Shown here piece by piece: positions 34,890 to 46,101 of a stretch of 64,000 bases of DNA. The notes under the pieces were generated by a model. The model was given only the letters and a program-made list of their open reading frames with translations, ran no database searches and was not told the origin of the DNA. Position 1 is the first letter of the stretch; each line of letters begins with the position of its first letter. This DNA is from Physcia stellaris (Eukaryota; Ascomycota; Lecanoromycetes; Caliciales; Physciaceae): NCBI GenBank assembly GCA_018902385.1, contig JABSSW010000021.1, positions 650,331 through 714,330 of the forward strand, given 5' to 3'. The position numbers were made by a program, and so were the translations under genes.

Positions 34890-37265
34890 TCATAGATTCA
34901 AAACAGGGATGTTTCTCTGCCTCCACCCATACCATTTCGGTCTAGTCCGTCCATACGTCTTTCCCAAACTAGCCTGTAAGTCCTCTATAGCAGACGCATA
35001 GCGGATGAGTGTCGGTTCTGACCAAGCAGTGTTCATGAGCGCGAGGCCGAACGGCATTCCTGTGGTTGGACTGACGCCGGCGGGAAGTGTGATCATCGGG
35101 TAGCCTAGATATAGTCACCGTGCTCAGCTCCGAAATTTAGATCTGAAGACGAAGGAGGGAGAAAACAAACCAGCTTGCGCCGCAATCTGATACGTTTGAC
35201 CGATGTCCGGTGGGACTAGCAGACCGTGGAGGAGGACGGGTGGGGTAGCCTCATGGTGCAGGGCGGCGTCAATGCCATTCTCTCGAGTAGACGATTGGCA
35301 GAAATTGAGGGCTTGATGGTAGGTTTCGTCCATGATCCCTGTCAGTGGATTAGGTTGACGGTGTATTTGGCGATGGGGGAAGAGGGTGTTGGCGTCTTAC
35401 CTTTGGTGGCTAACGAGGCGAGGAATGAGTCCTGCCCTGAGATAAATGCGGGCTGGATATTCGGAAGACCGCCCTCCGTGCCGACGTTGTCGATATTATA
35501 TCTGCGCGTAGAGAGGAAGTGTTACTGCTTGATTCTTATTTGAGACCCAGACCAACAGCTAGGGTGAGTACGGCCTAAACTAGGGTCCTTCCATCGTGAC
35601 TCGAATTATCCCGAAGCTTTGGACTTGCAACAAGTGCTTTGGTGACTCACCGTACGATGTCTTCAAGTGATCGGATACCAGTATTTTCAAGCTCGCCCAA
35701 GTAGCTTTTGATGTTGTTGTAAAAGTCAACCTATCAGTTCTCAGCAGGTAAGTATGCATAACAACCCATACCTACCTTAACTACAGTGAACTCGGATTCG
35801 TTTGCGAAGCCACGAGTCGCTCCATAGTCCCTAAGTCAAGGCGTAAGATGTTACTCAAGGCGTTGCTGGAGATTTACTTGCCAGTCCCAGCCATCCGGGC
35901 TCACAATGCGTTCATAGTCCGGCAACTCGGTACCATTGATGATTGTAGCACCAGCTTCTTGGACCAATCTGATCAGCTCTAGGAGTGAGGTCCGCTGTAC
36001 TTCGTCCAAAAGAACCCAGAAGCTTTTCCATGGAAGGCCAAAGGCAGCACCTACAAGTGCATCTTTACTGGTGATGAATTGAGAATAGCCTTTTGCCGGT
36101 GTCTTGCCGATCTGACGCTTGGTATGATTGTACCGTTTGTCAATGCCATAGATGGCGTCGAGCGCATACACGCCATCCCTAACGGTGCGCGAAAAGGTAC
36201 CAACTGTATCCTGATGGACACTTTCTGGCACGACGCTGCCTTGACTTTTAATCAAGTTATCTAGCTCGGTGGTTTAGGGGAACACCTACCCAGCTCGGGA
36301 AGTCAGTCCAACAGTGGGCTTGATACCGACAAGAGCATTTCTCTCGGCAGGATTGATGACTGCAGGATTAGAAGCAAGATCAGCACCTTTGCAGTTGGTC
36401 GTAGAACTTACCACTTCCATCAGTCTCAGTCCCCAGCGCAAACATACATATGTTCGCTGCCACAGCAGCAGCACTCCCAGAACTGCTCCCTCCAGGATTT
36501 ATCGTCAAGTTGTATGGACTCCTGGCCTGCCCACCCCTGGCGGAGTACCCTTCCGAGTAGTTACTACTTCGCATATCGGCCCATTCACTCATTGTCGCCT
36601 TCCCAAGGAGCAACGCACCCGCTTTGCGAAGTCTTGCTACCACATGAGCGTCTCGAGGTACAACGGACCCTAAAAGCATCCAGCTGCCGGCGGTAGTCTC
36701 CATCTTATCTTTCGTCGCCATATTGTCTTTCACCAGGAAAGGGATGCCATGCAATGGGCCACGCACAACGCCCGCCGCCCGTTCGGCGTCTAGGGCAGCA
36801 GCGATTTGCATAAAGTCGGGGTTGAGTTCCATGATTGTGCTTAAAGACGTTAGCAATCTCGCATTGCAATACACCATCTTGATGACACAATCATGATGTA
36901 TCTATCCCTATTGGCACCCACTTAATGTATGGATCGGTCTGATATATTCTTTGTAAATAACATAACACTAGCTGGACAGACGTTAACTTTTTACGGCTCA
37001 TGGAATCTTGGAGTTGATCGATCGTCGCCTCCTCTATTGCTATGCCATTACACTGAGGCATGGGAAATCGCGAGGCATCAATATCCGAGACATTGCCCAG
37101 ATAGGGAAACTCGTACGGGAACGGGGATGACAGATCCTGCGCTATCTCAACGTCCTCAGAACCATCGACGCTAGAGCTCAAATTCTGGGTCCTGACACTG
37201 GGCGGCACTGCTGACATTCGTATGTATGGTAAAAACAATGGCAGCGCAAGCACAGGTTTCTTCAT
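34890..37265 (-). CDS. Secreted amidase-signature enzyme
   Basis: 604 aa from nine exons: 37265-36922, 36839-36412, 36359-36290, 36235-35882, 35830-35776, 35730-35651, 35501-35401, 35338-35171 and 35104-34890. All nine joins keep frame and rebuild the amidase-signature fold. Catalytic triad: Lys in FLVKDN, cis-Ser in PGGSSSGSAA and the nucleophile Ser in TETDGSVINPAERN, which is created by splicing intron 2. The N-terminus is signal-peptide-like (VLALPLFLPYIRMSAV). Intron 4 (35881-35831) begins GCAAGT, a GC-AG intron; only this join gives the family sequence DGWDWDYGATRGF. Intron 7 (35400-35339) and intron 8 (donor GTTTGT) are normal-sized. It hydrolyses an unknown amide or ester. It lies beside the sulfur genes, but no direct link is shown. 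Confidence 0.9.
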
Positions 37266-38166
37266 CGCGGTAATGAGGGAAAATCTGAAAATATGTGCGT
37301 AGAAAGCTAAGCGGACAGGGAGAGAGAGTACACTGCTGTCGAGTTCTCCTCATTCAAGCTCGATGTATCAAAGGAGCAATAGGTCCAACGCAATTGCCGT
37401 TCCTTGAAGACTCGAAACGTATAAGCGTATTAGCGCCAAACAGTCTGACAGACCGATTAGCGACCCAATAGCAGGCATACGGACACGTAAGCTTGTATAA
37501 TGGGCCTGTGTATATATAAACCTCCTGGTAGGCCTGTTAGTTAAATCAAGTCGTTGGCACCTTTTCATGTTGAAGGCGTGCAGTGATTGCGCGCCGACGC
37601 CAAACAGTTTCTACGTCTGCTATGCAGACCCTAAACTTTGGTATGTAGACTCCATTTATGACTATGTCGACTCCCACTGTTGGTAGATGCACCATTGCAT
37701 CATCAATCGGGTCTCTGGAACATGCTCGATGATCAAAGTTACAAAAATGAGGATACGATTTTGACGAGTTATTAGATCGAAATTCGGGAATGCCGATGAA
37801 AGACATAGTCACAGAACTGCCCAGCAGACGGAATTCGACTGGTGATTGTCGGCACAACTATGCAAGGGACTCGATGCGATCATTGGGCTACGAGCCTCCT
37901 GAACTCGCACAATAAAGTTGATAATGGTGTATGTTCATCGTGTAAAGTATACAGTCTAGTAAATGCACTGGTCGAAGCTGGCACCCTTTTCTCCGTTTTT
38001 AGAGTGAAGGGTGCCCAGAGAAGCCTAGAAGCTGGCGCCCGAGACTCCAAGACAGTATATCAGGATCTAGACACGTATTTGTTGAGGGTCAATCTTGTGA
38101 TTCGGCTTGGTTCTGTTCCAAAGGTACTAGTAGCGGTGAATGACCTCACCACAAACATCGAATTCT
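37266..38166. other. Intergenic
   Basis: 901 bp between the amidase start and the dioxygenase stop (both minus strand). No gene or repeat recognised. Confidence 0.5.
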
Positions 38167-39459
38167 TCAGATTTCATCGTCCTTACCAACCTCCACCTTG
38201 TTACCTCCTTCTAAGTCCTCTCGCCTCGATTTACTATTCGGATCCAAATAAGGCTTCTCCCCCAAACCCACAGCCCGATGCCCAAGCCTTTCGCCCAATC
38301 CTTCATAGTCCGGCGTGGCGGCATGATACACACTCCTGTTGTCCCATATTGCCACATCGTTGGGATTCTGCCAGCGATGTCGGACCTGCAAATCGTGGTT
38401 CTCAACAATCAACCTGACAAACCATTCAAGCAAGGCCTTGGACTCTAAAGGAGCAAGGTCATTAATCTTCTGCACATGGTGACCGACGGCAAACACGGAT
38501 TTCCAGCCCGTGACAGGGTTCGTCCGGACCACGGGATGGATGGCTTGGAGGTCTTCGCCGACGTTCTCGGGCGAGCCACGGGCAGCTGTATAGAGCTTGA
38601 AGTTACTGTTGGCGGCGGCTTCATTGAACTTGGGTTGTGCGTATGTCGCCGTTAGGCTTTCGAGAAATTTCTGGTAAGGGCGCGAAATGCGGTCGAAGAG
38701 TTCGTAGCCGGACGCCCAGAGTGTATCTGAAAGCAGTGTGCGTCAGCGAGCTATTCCGTCACGATTTTAAAGATCGAGATACGTACCGCCACCCGTGCCG
38801 GGCAGCTCCGTCAACCGCAAGATTGCATAGTCGCTAGGTACAGGCTCAAAGGTTATATCAGAGTGCCAGCCATCTTTGCCACTCTGCTTCTTGCTGCTGG
38901 GATCGATGGTCAAGCCCTTATATATCTTTTTGGCCTGCACTGAAGAGATGATACTGATCTCATTATCATCGCCGCCATTGTCCCGCTCAGAATTGGAGAC
39001 AGGGTGGATATGAAGCTTGGAGGTGCTGGGTTTGCCGGATAGCTCCCCAAGGCGCTGAGCCAGCTCTTTCTGAAGATCATCGTTGAGGCCATCTTGGGCA
39101 CGGAAGAAAACAACGCCACGTTGAGAGACTAAATGGACGTCAGTATGTCTTGAGCTATACGTGAACGAAATACGCCGTGACTTACTAGTGATTGCCAGAT
39201 CTCGCAGCAGCTCATCTGAATTTGGAGCTCGAAGCCACTCGGAGAGATCGACGTTCGAGTACTCCCTGCCGATGATGGGAGTCACATCAAAGGACTTGAA
39301 TTGATCGAGAACTCCCTTCAGCTCTAATGGAGTCTTTGGAGCTTCATCGTTGGCTTGTTCGCCTTTGCTGCTCTGAACTGTCTTCTCTGGGGCGGCAGTG
39401 ACCTTGTTACCGTTTCGGGTGGCCTCAGGCACCTGAACGTCCTCCGCATGCGGTGCCAT
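38167..39459 (-). CDS. TauD/Jlp1-type sulfonate dioxygenase
   Basis: Fe(II)/2-oxoglutarate dioxygenase, 391 aa. Exons on the minus strand: 39459-39186, 39128-38787 and 38726-38167. The facial triad is H180 and D182 in DGWHSDITF plus distal H340 in VYHAATPDY, with the 2-oxoglutarate Arg in LGHRAVG. The N-terminal core motif GVVFFRAQDG and the LPGTGGDTLWASGYELFD block are typical of TauD. Yeast Jlp1 of this family converts sulfonates (taurine, isethionate) to sulfite plus aldehyde, so the cell can use them as sulfur source. I start at MAPHAEDVQ; the frame has an earlier ATG at 39534. A perfect CYS3/MetR palindrome sits 142 bp upstream. The next genes are a Dal5-type permease and an arylsulfatase. 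Confidence 0.9.
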
Positions 39460-40424
39460 TGTAAAATTGTGCCTAATGTCAAACTCGATTGTAGAGTTAT
39501 CTCCCAAGAAAGTGTCGTATCTGGGTATGGCCAAGTTTCCGGCACAGATACCCCATTTTCATATATCTGGCCCTCACTTCGATCATCGCGTTTTTGCGCT
39601 ATGGCGCCATTCCCTTCATTTGGGACTTAAATGACGTTTGGAAGCACGCAAGTTCACACTCCTGAACTTGCACATTCCATTATGATCGTGGAGGCAGAAC
39701 GGACGCACTGGTAGTGCGGGATGTGTTGGTAAGTCGGTATATGGTACGGTAGTTACCTCACCCTGTCGACGACGCAGCGATTACTTATCTTGACTTGTCA
39801 TGATCATAGCTATCTCGCCTATCGGAGGAAAGTTGACAGCTGAGCAGTTGTCATACGCGTGTCGTCCAGTGTTCTTCATTGAGCAAGTCAGGCAAGACGC
39901 AGGGTGTATTGCGTGCTCGCAAGGAGTCAAGAGGGCGGCCGATGCAAATGCCACGTTCATTTGATCTGTCAGCTCGGGAGCAAAATTGATGAACTATGGT
40001 CCACCGTCTTCCATGGGCGAACGCGGCTGATGCAGGATGTCGCTTCCGATTGAAAGGACATCAGTACGACCCCTGTTTGCAGGACAACATGCAGATGAGG
40101 AAGGGTGTCGCTGTCTGTACATCGTGAAGGGAGTGCGTCATACATTAGTTGATTGCGTGATTCCAATCCAGAACTCCGAAATGGACAAGAAATCCTGGAT
40201 GTTGGCTCTTCCTATCTACATATGAATTTTGCTGGCATGGACTAAAAGGATCTAGACAAGTGTCAATTATGAATGGATCACAGTGCATTTGTGATCTAAG
40301 CCTAGCAAAACCAGATTCTAAACTACCACTTGCTCTGTGAATTGTATCTATCAGAAGCTATCCAGTTTGCCCACATCTCTATCCGCAGTTGTTTTCTTGA
40401 CCCTCAAACGCTGGTTCATAGCTT
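39460..40424. other. Intergenic, dioxygenase promoter
   Basis: 965 bp between the dioxygenase start and the permease stop. Holds the CYS3-type palindrome; no further gene seen. Confidence 0.55.
39601..39610. promoter_or_regulatory. CYS3/MetR-type sulfur control site
   Basis: ATGGCGCCAT is a perfect palindrome equal to the strongest form of the Neurospora CYS3 consensus ATGRYRYCAT (bZIP activator of sulfur-starvation genes; MetR in Aspergillus). It is 142 bp before the start codon of the sulfonate dioxygenase, a typical promoter distance. One 10-bp match by chance is expected rarely in a window this size. Binding is inferred. Confidence 0.65.
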
Positions 40425-42808
40425 CTAATGCGCGAAACGGAAGTCGAGGCTGGGCATGAATGAGCATAATGCGCGGTCGGAGGAGCTTGTACGATGGTGC
40501 GACTTACCGTTTGTTCCCTTTGTCTTTGGTGGTGGCTAGGTAATTAAGCCTTTCCTCACTGGACATACTCTCCCAGATTTGGTCACGAGAGCTGCGGCAA
40601 TCTTATCAGCGTCCTTCTATCAGTGATTGAACAGGTTGAGGTGAAGCCTACTGGTTTTTCCAAGCGTAGTAGAGCTTCGCGCCCACGAATAGTACAATGT
40701 TGTATGCCGCAATACCAATAAGAACTTTGTTGCCCCTGCGATAAAGTGGTGCATCGTCTTTACGGTAGATCTGTTGGTACAGTAAGTGATTGATAATTAC
40801 GACCTTGAGTGGACAGAATCAAATACCTGTGATGAAATAATATTACTCGTCTGGACGGCCATGTTATAAAGCGAAGATCCGACTGTTCTGGTCCTCACAG
40901 ATCCGGAATTCCGACTAGTGATGGCCACTGTGGCGTGGAAGTTAGTTGAACTTCTGGGACTGGCTGCGGGGCGAAAGAATCTACATACCTAGCATTGCAT
41001 GAGCATATGGGTAGCCGACAATTAAAGAAGTAATCGCGAAGCGGGCCCATTGCGCGCCCGCAAACTTGGGCGGTAGCGTCTCTAGAGCAACGAGTAACGG
41101 GATTGACCAGATTTGGCTGACAAGTCCAACGAAGAATCGCTGATTAAACTTTTCGGAAAACCATGTCCAGAAGAGCAGTTGGAGAATAAAGAGGACGCTG
41201 GAAGGAATGACGAGCAGGTTAGTCTCGAATACATTAAAGCCCAGAGATCGAAGGGTAAGAGTCAAATAACTGGTAGACGGCGTCATGGGGATCGTCCAGC
41301 TGAGTCCAATCAGGTAGATAGGCCACATATCATAATCGGAAAGGCTCTCCCAGAGAAGTCTGGGGCTGATGGCTTGTCGGTTATGCATGGTAGCTTTCCC
41401 AGGATCATCTCTCAGTATTCTGGTCACCATGATAACCTCCTCCCTCTCACTAAACCAGCCTTCCTTTGGGCGAAGAAGGCCTTTGATGCCCTTTCTCTTA
41501 GTCTGTGTTGGTGAAGGAGGCAGATACAGAAAGGACATGATGCCGATCGCGGCCGTGATACCGCCCTCAATGGCGAATAGATAGCGCCACCCAGCCCATC
41601 CACCGGGCTTGCGCAGATGAAGGATACCATAGGCAAGGAACGAACCAGCAATATTAGTACCTACATATGAAGTCCAGAAGCAGGCCAGGCGAATAGGTAG
41701 TTCTGCATTTTTGTAGAAATAGCTAAGGTAGAGTATTACCTTTACATAACGTGTTAGTGCACCGATGTGGCGGAAGAAGACGATGGCTTAGAACACTGAC
41801 ATCTGGGATAAAACCTCTAGACATCGAGAAACAGTCAGTATGGCTATCTCTAGACTGGAGTAATAGCGTGGATGATGGAAGAGCTTACCCCTCGATAAAG
41901 CCTAACAGAAAGCGGCAAATGTAAAAAGAGTTCTTGCCATTCAGATGACTTTGGGAACTTGCAACGATACTATTATATCGAGTGGATTAGTTGGGATCTC
42001 CACTCAGGCCATAGATTTTTTACCTCCATGAGATCATTTGAATCCTTCAGACCACGAGATCCATTAGCCGACTACTCCGCCACGACAAGCAGCATAACAT
42101 ACGGTATCCAATTATCTGGGCCAACTTTTTTGCTGATGAGCTGTGATGGAAGCTCAGCGAAGAGGAACGAGCAGTAAAATATCGTCATGCCATTGTTGAA
42201 GTGGTTTGTCGTCAGGCCGAGATCATCTACCAGGAAACATCTCAGTTAATATGCACACAAGACTTCGTCGGAACTGGGCATACCCAGCATGTTGTCTGAA
42301 AGAGCCTGAGTTATGTTGCCACGATCAAGCTGCAAGGCGAAGAACATGACACAAGCCCAAAGGCAGACGCGCCAGTCAAGCTACAAGCGGATGGTCAACT
42401 GTCGAGTACATCGGTGGTGACATGGCCCATTGATTGACTCACCCTACGGACCAGCTTCTTCTCCTCGGCCTCAGACCACGTTGCACGTGGATCAAACCTA
42501 TGCCGGCCCTCATACTTTTCAATTGGCTTGTATATGTCGAAGGCTTTGGCATTGTTGAAGACGCTGTCATCTGCAGTGTTCTCGTCCTCGATGTCACGGT
42601 GTTGGTCGGGCTTATCTAGGCTGTGTTGCTGCTTATCAAGGCTTGTCTGCGATGTTTGTGCGCGAGTGGGAATGAAGCTCCGGTCGCGACCCCCGAATTT
42701 CCACCAAGGGTTGGTCTCTAGCGCTGAACCACGACGCCGCTTCTCAGAACTCCCTTGAGAGTCGTTCTCGGCATATGCGATTGAGATGTCCTTGTTGAAG
42801 TCTGCCAT
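40425..42808 (-). CDS. Dal5/Soa1-type MFS anion permease
   Basis: 594 aa from 11 exons: 42808-42443, 42380-42284, 42226-42103, 42044-42024, 41969-41889, 41816-41801, 41739-40989, 40927-40827, 40770-40652, 40591-40508 and 40449-40425. Two are microexons of 21 and 16 nt; both are needed to obtain IQMISWSIVASS and EGGFIPDV. Hallmarks of the Dal5/anion:cation symporter group: [62 protein letters not shown] and a cytosolic end LDFRFAH. About 12 membrane segments. A long Ser/Asp-rich N-tail is cytosolic. In yeast the same group includes Soa1 (YIL166C), a sulfonate and inorganic sulfur importer. Position between the dioxygenase and an arylsulfatase supports a sulfur substrate; allantoate or vitamin substrates are alternatives. 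Confidence 0.88.
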
Positions 42809-43654
42809 AGCTCACGTTAGGTTCTGCAACTGAGAGGAAACGCTCCCTGGCAGTGATCACAGGAGTACTTTATACCACAGAGGTTAAGTGGATGGGAGCT
42901 ATCAAGCCATGCTCCAAATACAGGGTCTCATGTCGAGGATCGTGCAAAGGCACAGTATCTGGTTTAGCACGACATTCCCTGGGTCTCAGGCGCGATTCGA
43001 AAGGTTCTGGACGGTACGCTCGGCACCCAAAGAGTAAGCCATTGACGACAAGATCTTCAGCGAGAACAGTGAGTCGTTCGAAAGTCGCCATTGGGGCTAA
43101 GAGGAGGTGCAAAACAAATTTGCATCGAGAGCGTTCGATGGCCGCACACGAGTTACCTGCACCAGTGGCGAAGTGTACCGTCAAGCATTTCCATCAAGAC
43201 CTCGGTAGAGGTATACGCCACTGGGCAGGGTTTAGCAGAGTGACCAAGACTTCGCAACAAGTGCCCAGAAATTAATAAAGGATGGGGAGACCAGAAAGTT
43301 GTCGAAACCAGCCCCCCTCAAGCCCACACCAATGCTTAGCTGGCTCACAACTAGACCGAGACCTAGACGTGATGGCAATGTCTTATCATCTCGCTAGCCG
43401 TTGGTAAGAAAGAGGTCAGTTCTGGATCACGGCATGGCAAATCGATTGCATGAATGGCGTGCTTGGGATGCTTGCAGGCACAGGTACACCAATTGCCAAC
43501 GAACGGACACCATCTTCCGACATCCTCACGTCATATTGAACCTTAACGAGGCTACCATGTATATGAAAGGTCGGCTTCTGTCCGGGTGCAATTGCAAAAG
43601 AAAGAGTTGTGGGTGGTGGAGTCTTAGTACGTAGGTACTTTACTCGTAGGAACC
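42809..43654. other. Divergent intergenic, permease and arylsulfatase
   Basis: 846 bp head-to-head promoter region. I searched it for the CYS3 palindrome and found only weak variants, the best an 8/10 match ATGGCGTGCT at 43454-43463, 190 bp before the sulfatase ATG. No gene seen. Confidence 0.5.
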
Positions 43655-45701
43655 ATGTTGCCAAGAATCGCGGCTTTTAGCGCCTTGGCGCTGTTGTTGT
43701 TTCATGGCGCGCGAGCACGTGATCCCTCTCAACAGCCGCTTTCTCCCCAAACCACACGGTCACGACCGAACATCGTTTTCTTTCTCACGGACGATCAGGA
43801 TGTTCATCTCAATTCCATCGCTTACCAACCATATGTTCAACGCCATTTGATCGACGAAGGTCTTTCTTTCAAGCGCCATTTTTGCACAGTGGCTCTCTGC
43901 TGCCCGTCTCGTGTGAACCTCTGGACGGGCAAAGCTGCACACAACACCAATGTCACGGATGTCAACCCACCGTATGGTAAGAGATCTCCAAGTCGGGATG
44001 ACCTATCTCTCGAATTTGCATTTGACTAGTGCTGACCAGGTGGATACCCGAAATTCGTGAGCCAAGGGCTTAATGGTCGTTACCTGCCCATCTGGCTACA
44101 AGAAGCTGGTTACAAGACCTTTTACACTGGCAAATTGTTCAACGCCCACACAGTCGACAACTACAATGCGCCTTTTCCTGGAGGGTGGACCGGTTCAGAC
44201 TTCCTGCTCGACCCTTACACATACTCCTACCTGAACAGTACCTGGCAGCGGAATCAAGAGACCCCAGTCAGTCACGAAGGCGAATACACGACCGATGTCT
44301 TGTCTCAAAAAGCAAAAGGCTTTCTGGAAGATGCAGTCAAGACGGAGGAGCCCTTCTTCCTAGCCATTGCGCCTGTCGCACCCCATAGCAACGTCGATGT
44401 TCACGGCGGAAATCTGATTGACCCTGAAGCTTCTTTTACTGTGACGCCTCCGATCTCTGCCAAAAAACACGAGCATCTATTCAAAGACGTGGAAATCCCA
44501 CGCACGCAACACTTCAATCCTGAGAAGGTACGCTCTCCAATCAAAGACTAATGGTAGGGCCGAAGCTCATGTCGTAGGCTAGCGGCGCAAGTTGGGTTCG
44601 TCAATTACCACGACAGTCACCCGCCCAAGTCGAGTACAATGACGAATTCTACCGCTCACGTCTTCGGGCTTTGCAGTCAGTTGATGAGCTAGTCCATGAC
44701 ATCTTCAGCCTTCTTGACCAGTACGATATCTTGGACAATACCTACATTATATACTCTAGTGATAATGGCTATCACATAGGTCAGCATCGATTACCACCTG
44801 GTAAGGAATGTGGCTACGAAGAGGACGTCAATGTGCCACTGATCATCAGGGGTCCTAACGTGCCAAGAGGCATCACCACCGAGCAGGTCACCTCACATAC
44901 GGATCTAGCCCCGACCATCTTGGAGCTTATAGGTTCAGCGCTCAGGGATGACTTCGATGGTGCTGCCATTCAGCTATCTGATAATCTCCTTGAAAAGCCC
45001 GAAGAGGTAAGACATGAGCACGTGAATCTCGAGTACTGGGGATTTGCCCTTGCGGAGGGAAAGTATGGGTTCGTGCCCGGTCACCCTAACGGTAAGTTGG
45101 TACTGTTTAGTCTGGTCTCGCACATTCACCCAAACACATTGGTCAAGAGGTTGATGGTTAATAGGCAGGTTGGTGAGAAACAACACGTACAAGGCAGTAC
45201 GAGTAATTGCCGAAGACTACAACTTGTATTACTCGGTGTGGTGTAATAACGAGCATGAGTTGTATGACCTGAATGTGAGTCCAGGACTATTTTATCTATC
45301 TCGCCGTGAAGTCGTTCTAACTGCCGAACCAGGCCGACCCATACCAGCTTCATAATATCTACCCTTCGGTGAACCCAGACGATAGTGGCAGCCCTGCTGT
45401 TCACTCAACCACAATCCTGAGCCATACCGTAGAAAAGATCGTGTCTCGTCTCGACGCTCTTCTATTAGTACTCAAGTCTTGTAAAGGATCCAGCTGCGTT
45501 AAACCATGGCAGGTATTGCATCCTACGGGGGATGTAGCTAATCTCAAGGATGCGATCGAAGCACGATTTGATGAATACTACCAAAAAGCCCAGGTCAAGG
45601 TTGAGTTTTCTCGCTGTGAGCAAGGCCAGCTGCTTGATGCTGAAGGCCCTCAGAGTGCGCTCGTGTACAGAGACGGTCTAAAGTGGAGTGAGTGGACATG
45701 A
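43655..45701 (+). CDS. Secreted arylsulfatase
   Basis: 600 aa from exons 43655-43976, 44040-44527, 44578-45091, 45165-45274 and 45333-45701. A signal peptide (RIAAFSALALLLFHGARA) precedes the alkaline-phosphatase-like fold: RPNIVFFLTDDQDVH (metal-binding Asp pair), CCPSRVNLWTG with Cys82 of the C-x-P-S-R formylglycine site, YKTFYTGKLFN, an Asp-Asn pair in YSSDNGYHIGQHRLPPGK and VPLIIRGP. It frees sulfate from aryl sulfate esters outside the cell. In Neurospora the arylsulfatase gene ars-1 is controlled by CYS3. The promoter is shared with the Dal5-type permease. All splice joins are GT-AG and family-consistent, for example PYG/GYPKF and DLN/ADPYQLHNIY. Confidence 0.93.
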
Positions 45702-46101
45702 GAAGGAATTCCTGTAAGGAAATTGATCGCGATGCCGATAGCGGCGAGTTGGATAAAGTTGGTCAATGCAAGTACAGTATCGTATTCCATATCGCTAAAT
45801 TAGTGATGCGGTACACCTCGACTTCTGGCCTTGATCATCCATAAGCGTAGTCTCGTTGATTCGCTCAATCCCTGCCCTACCAGTACAGCCACTCAGTGGA
45901 TTGCGACATCGGAATGCCAGTACTACCATGCCATTACTGGCCTCGTCTTTAGCGAAACTTTTAGGTGTTTGCATCATCGTGCAGCTCACTGCATCGAGCC
46001 TCGGCACCGCACCGTGCAGTCGAGTCATACTGCACGGTGGCTCGAAGTCACTTTCATTGCTTTCGTTGTGCAAAAACATCCGAGGACCAAACCGCACACT
46101 C
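45702..46101. other. Intergenic
   Basis: 400 bp between two plus-strand genes; no coding exon clearly outside the listed models. Confidence 0.4.

Noticed and set aside
43454-43463. CYS3-like site before the arylsulfatase
   Set aside because: Only 8 of 10 positions fit the consensus, expected by chance in 846 bp.
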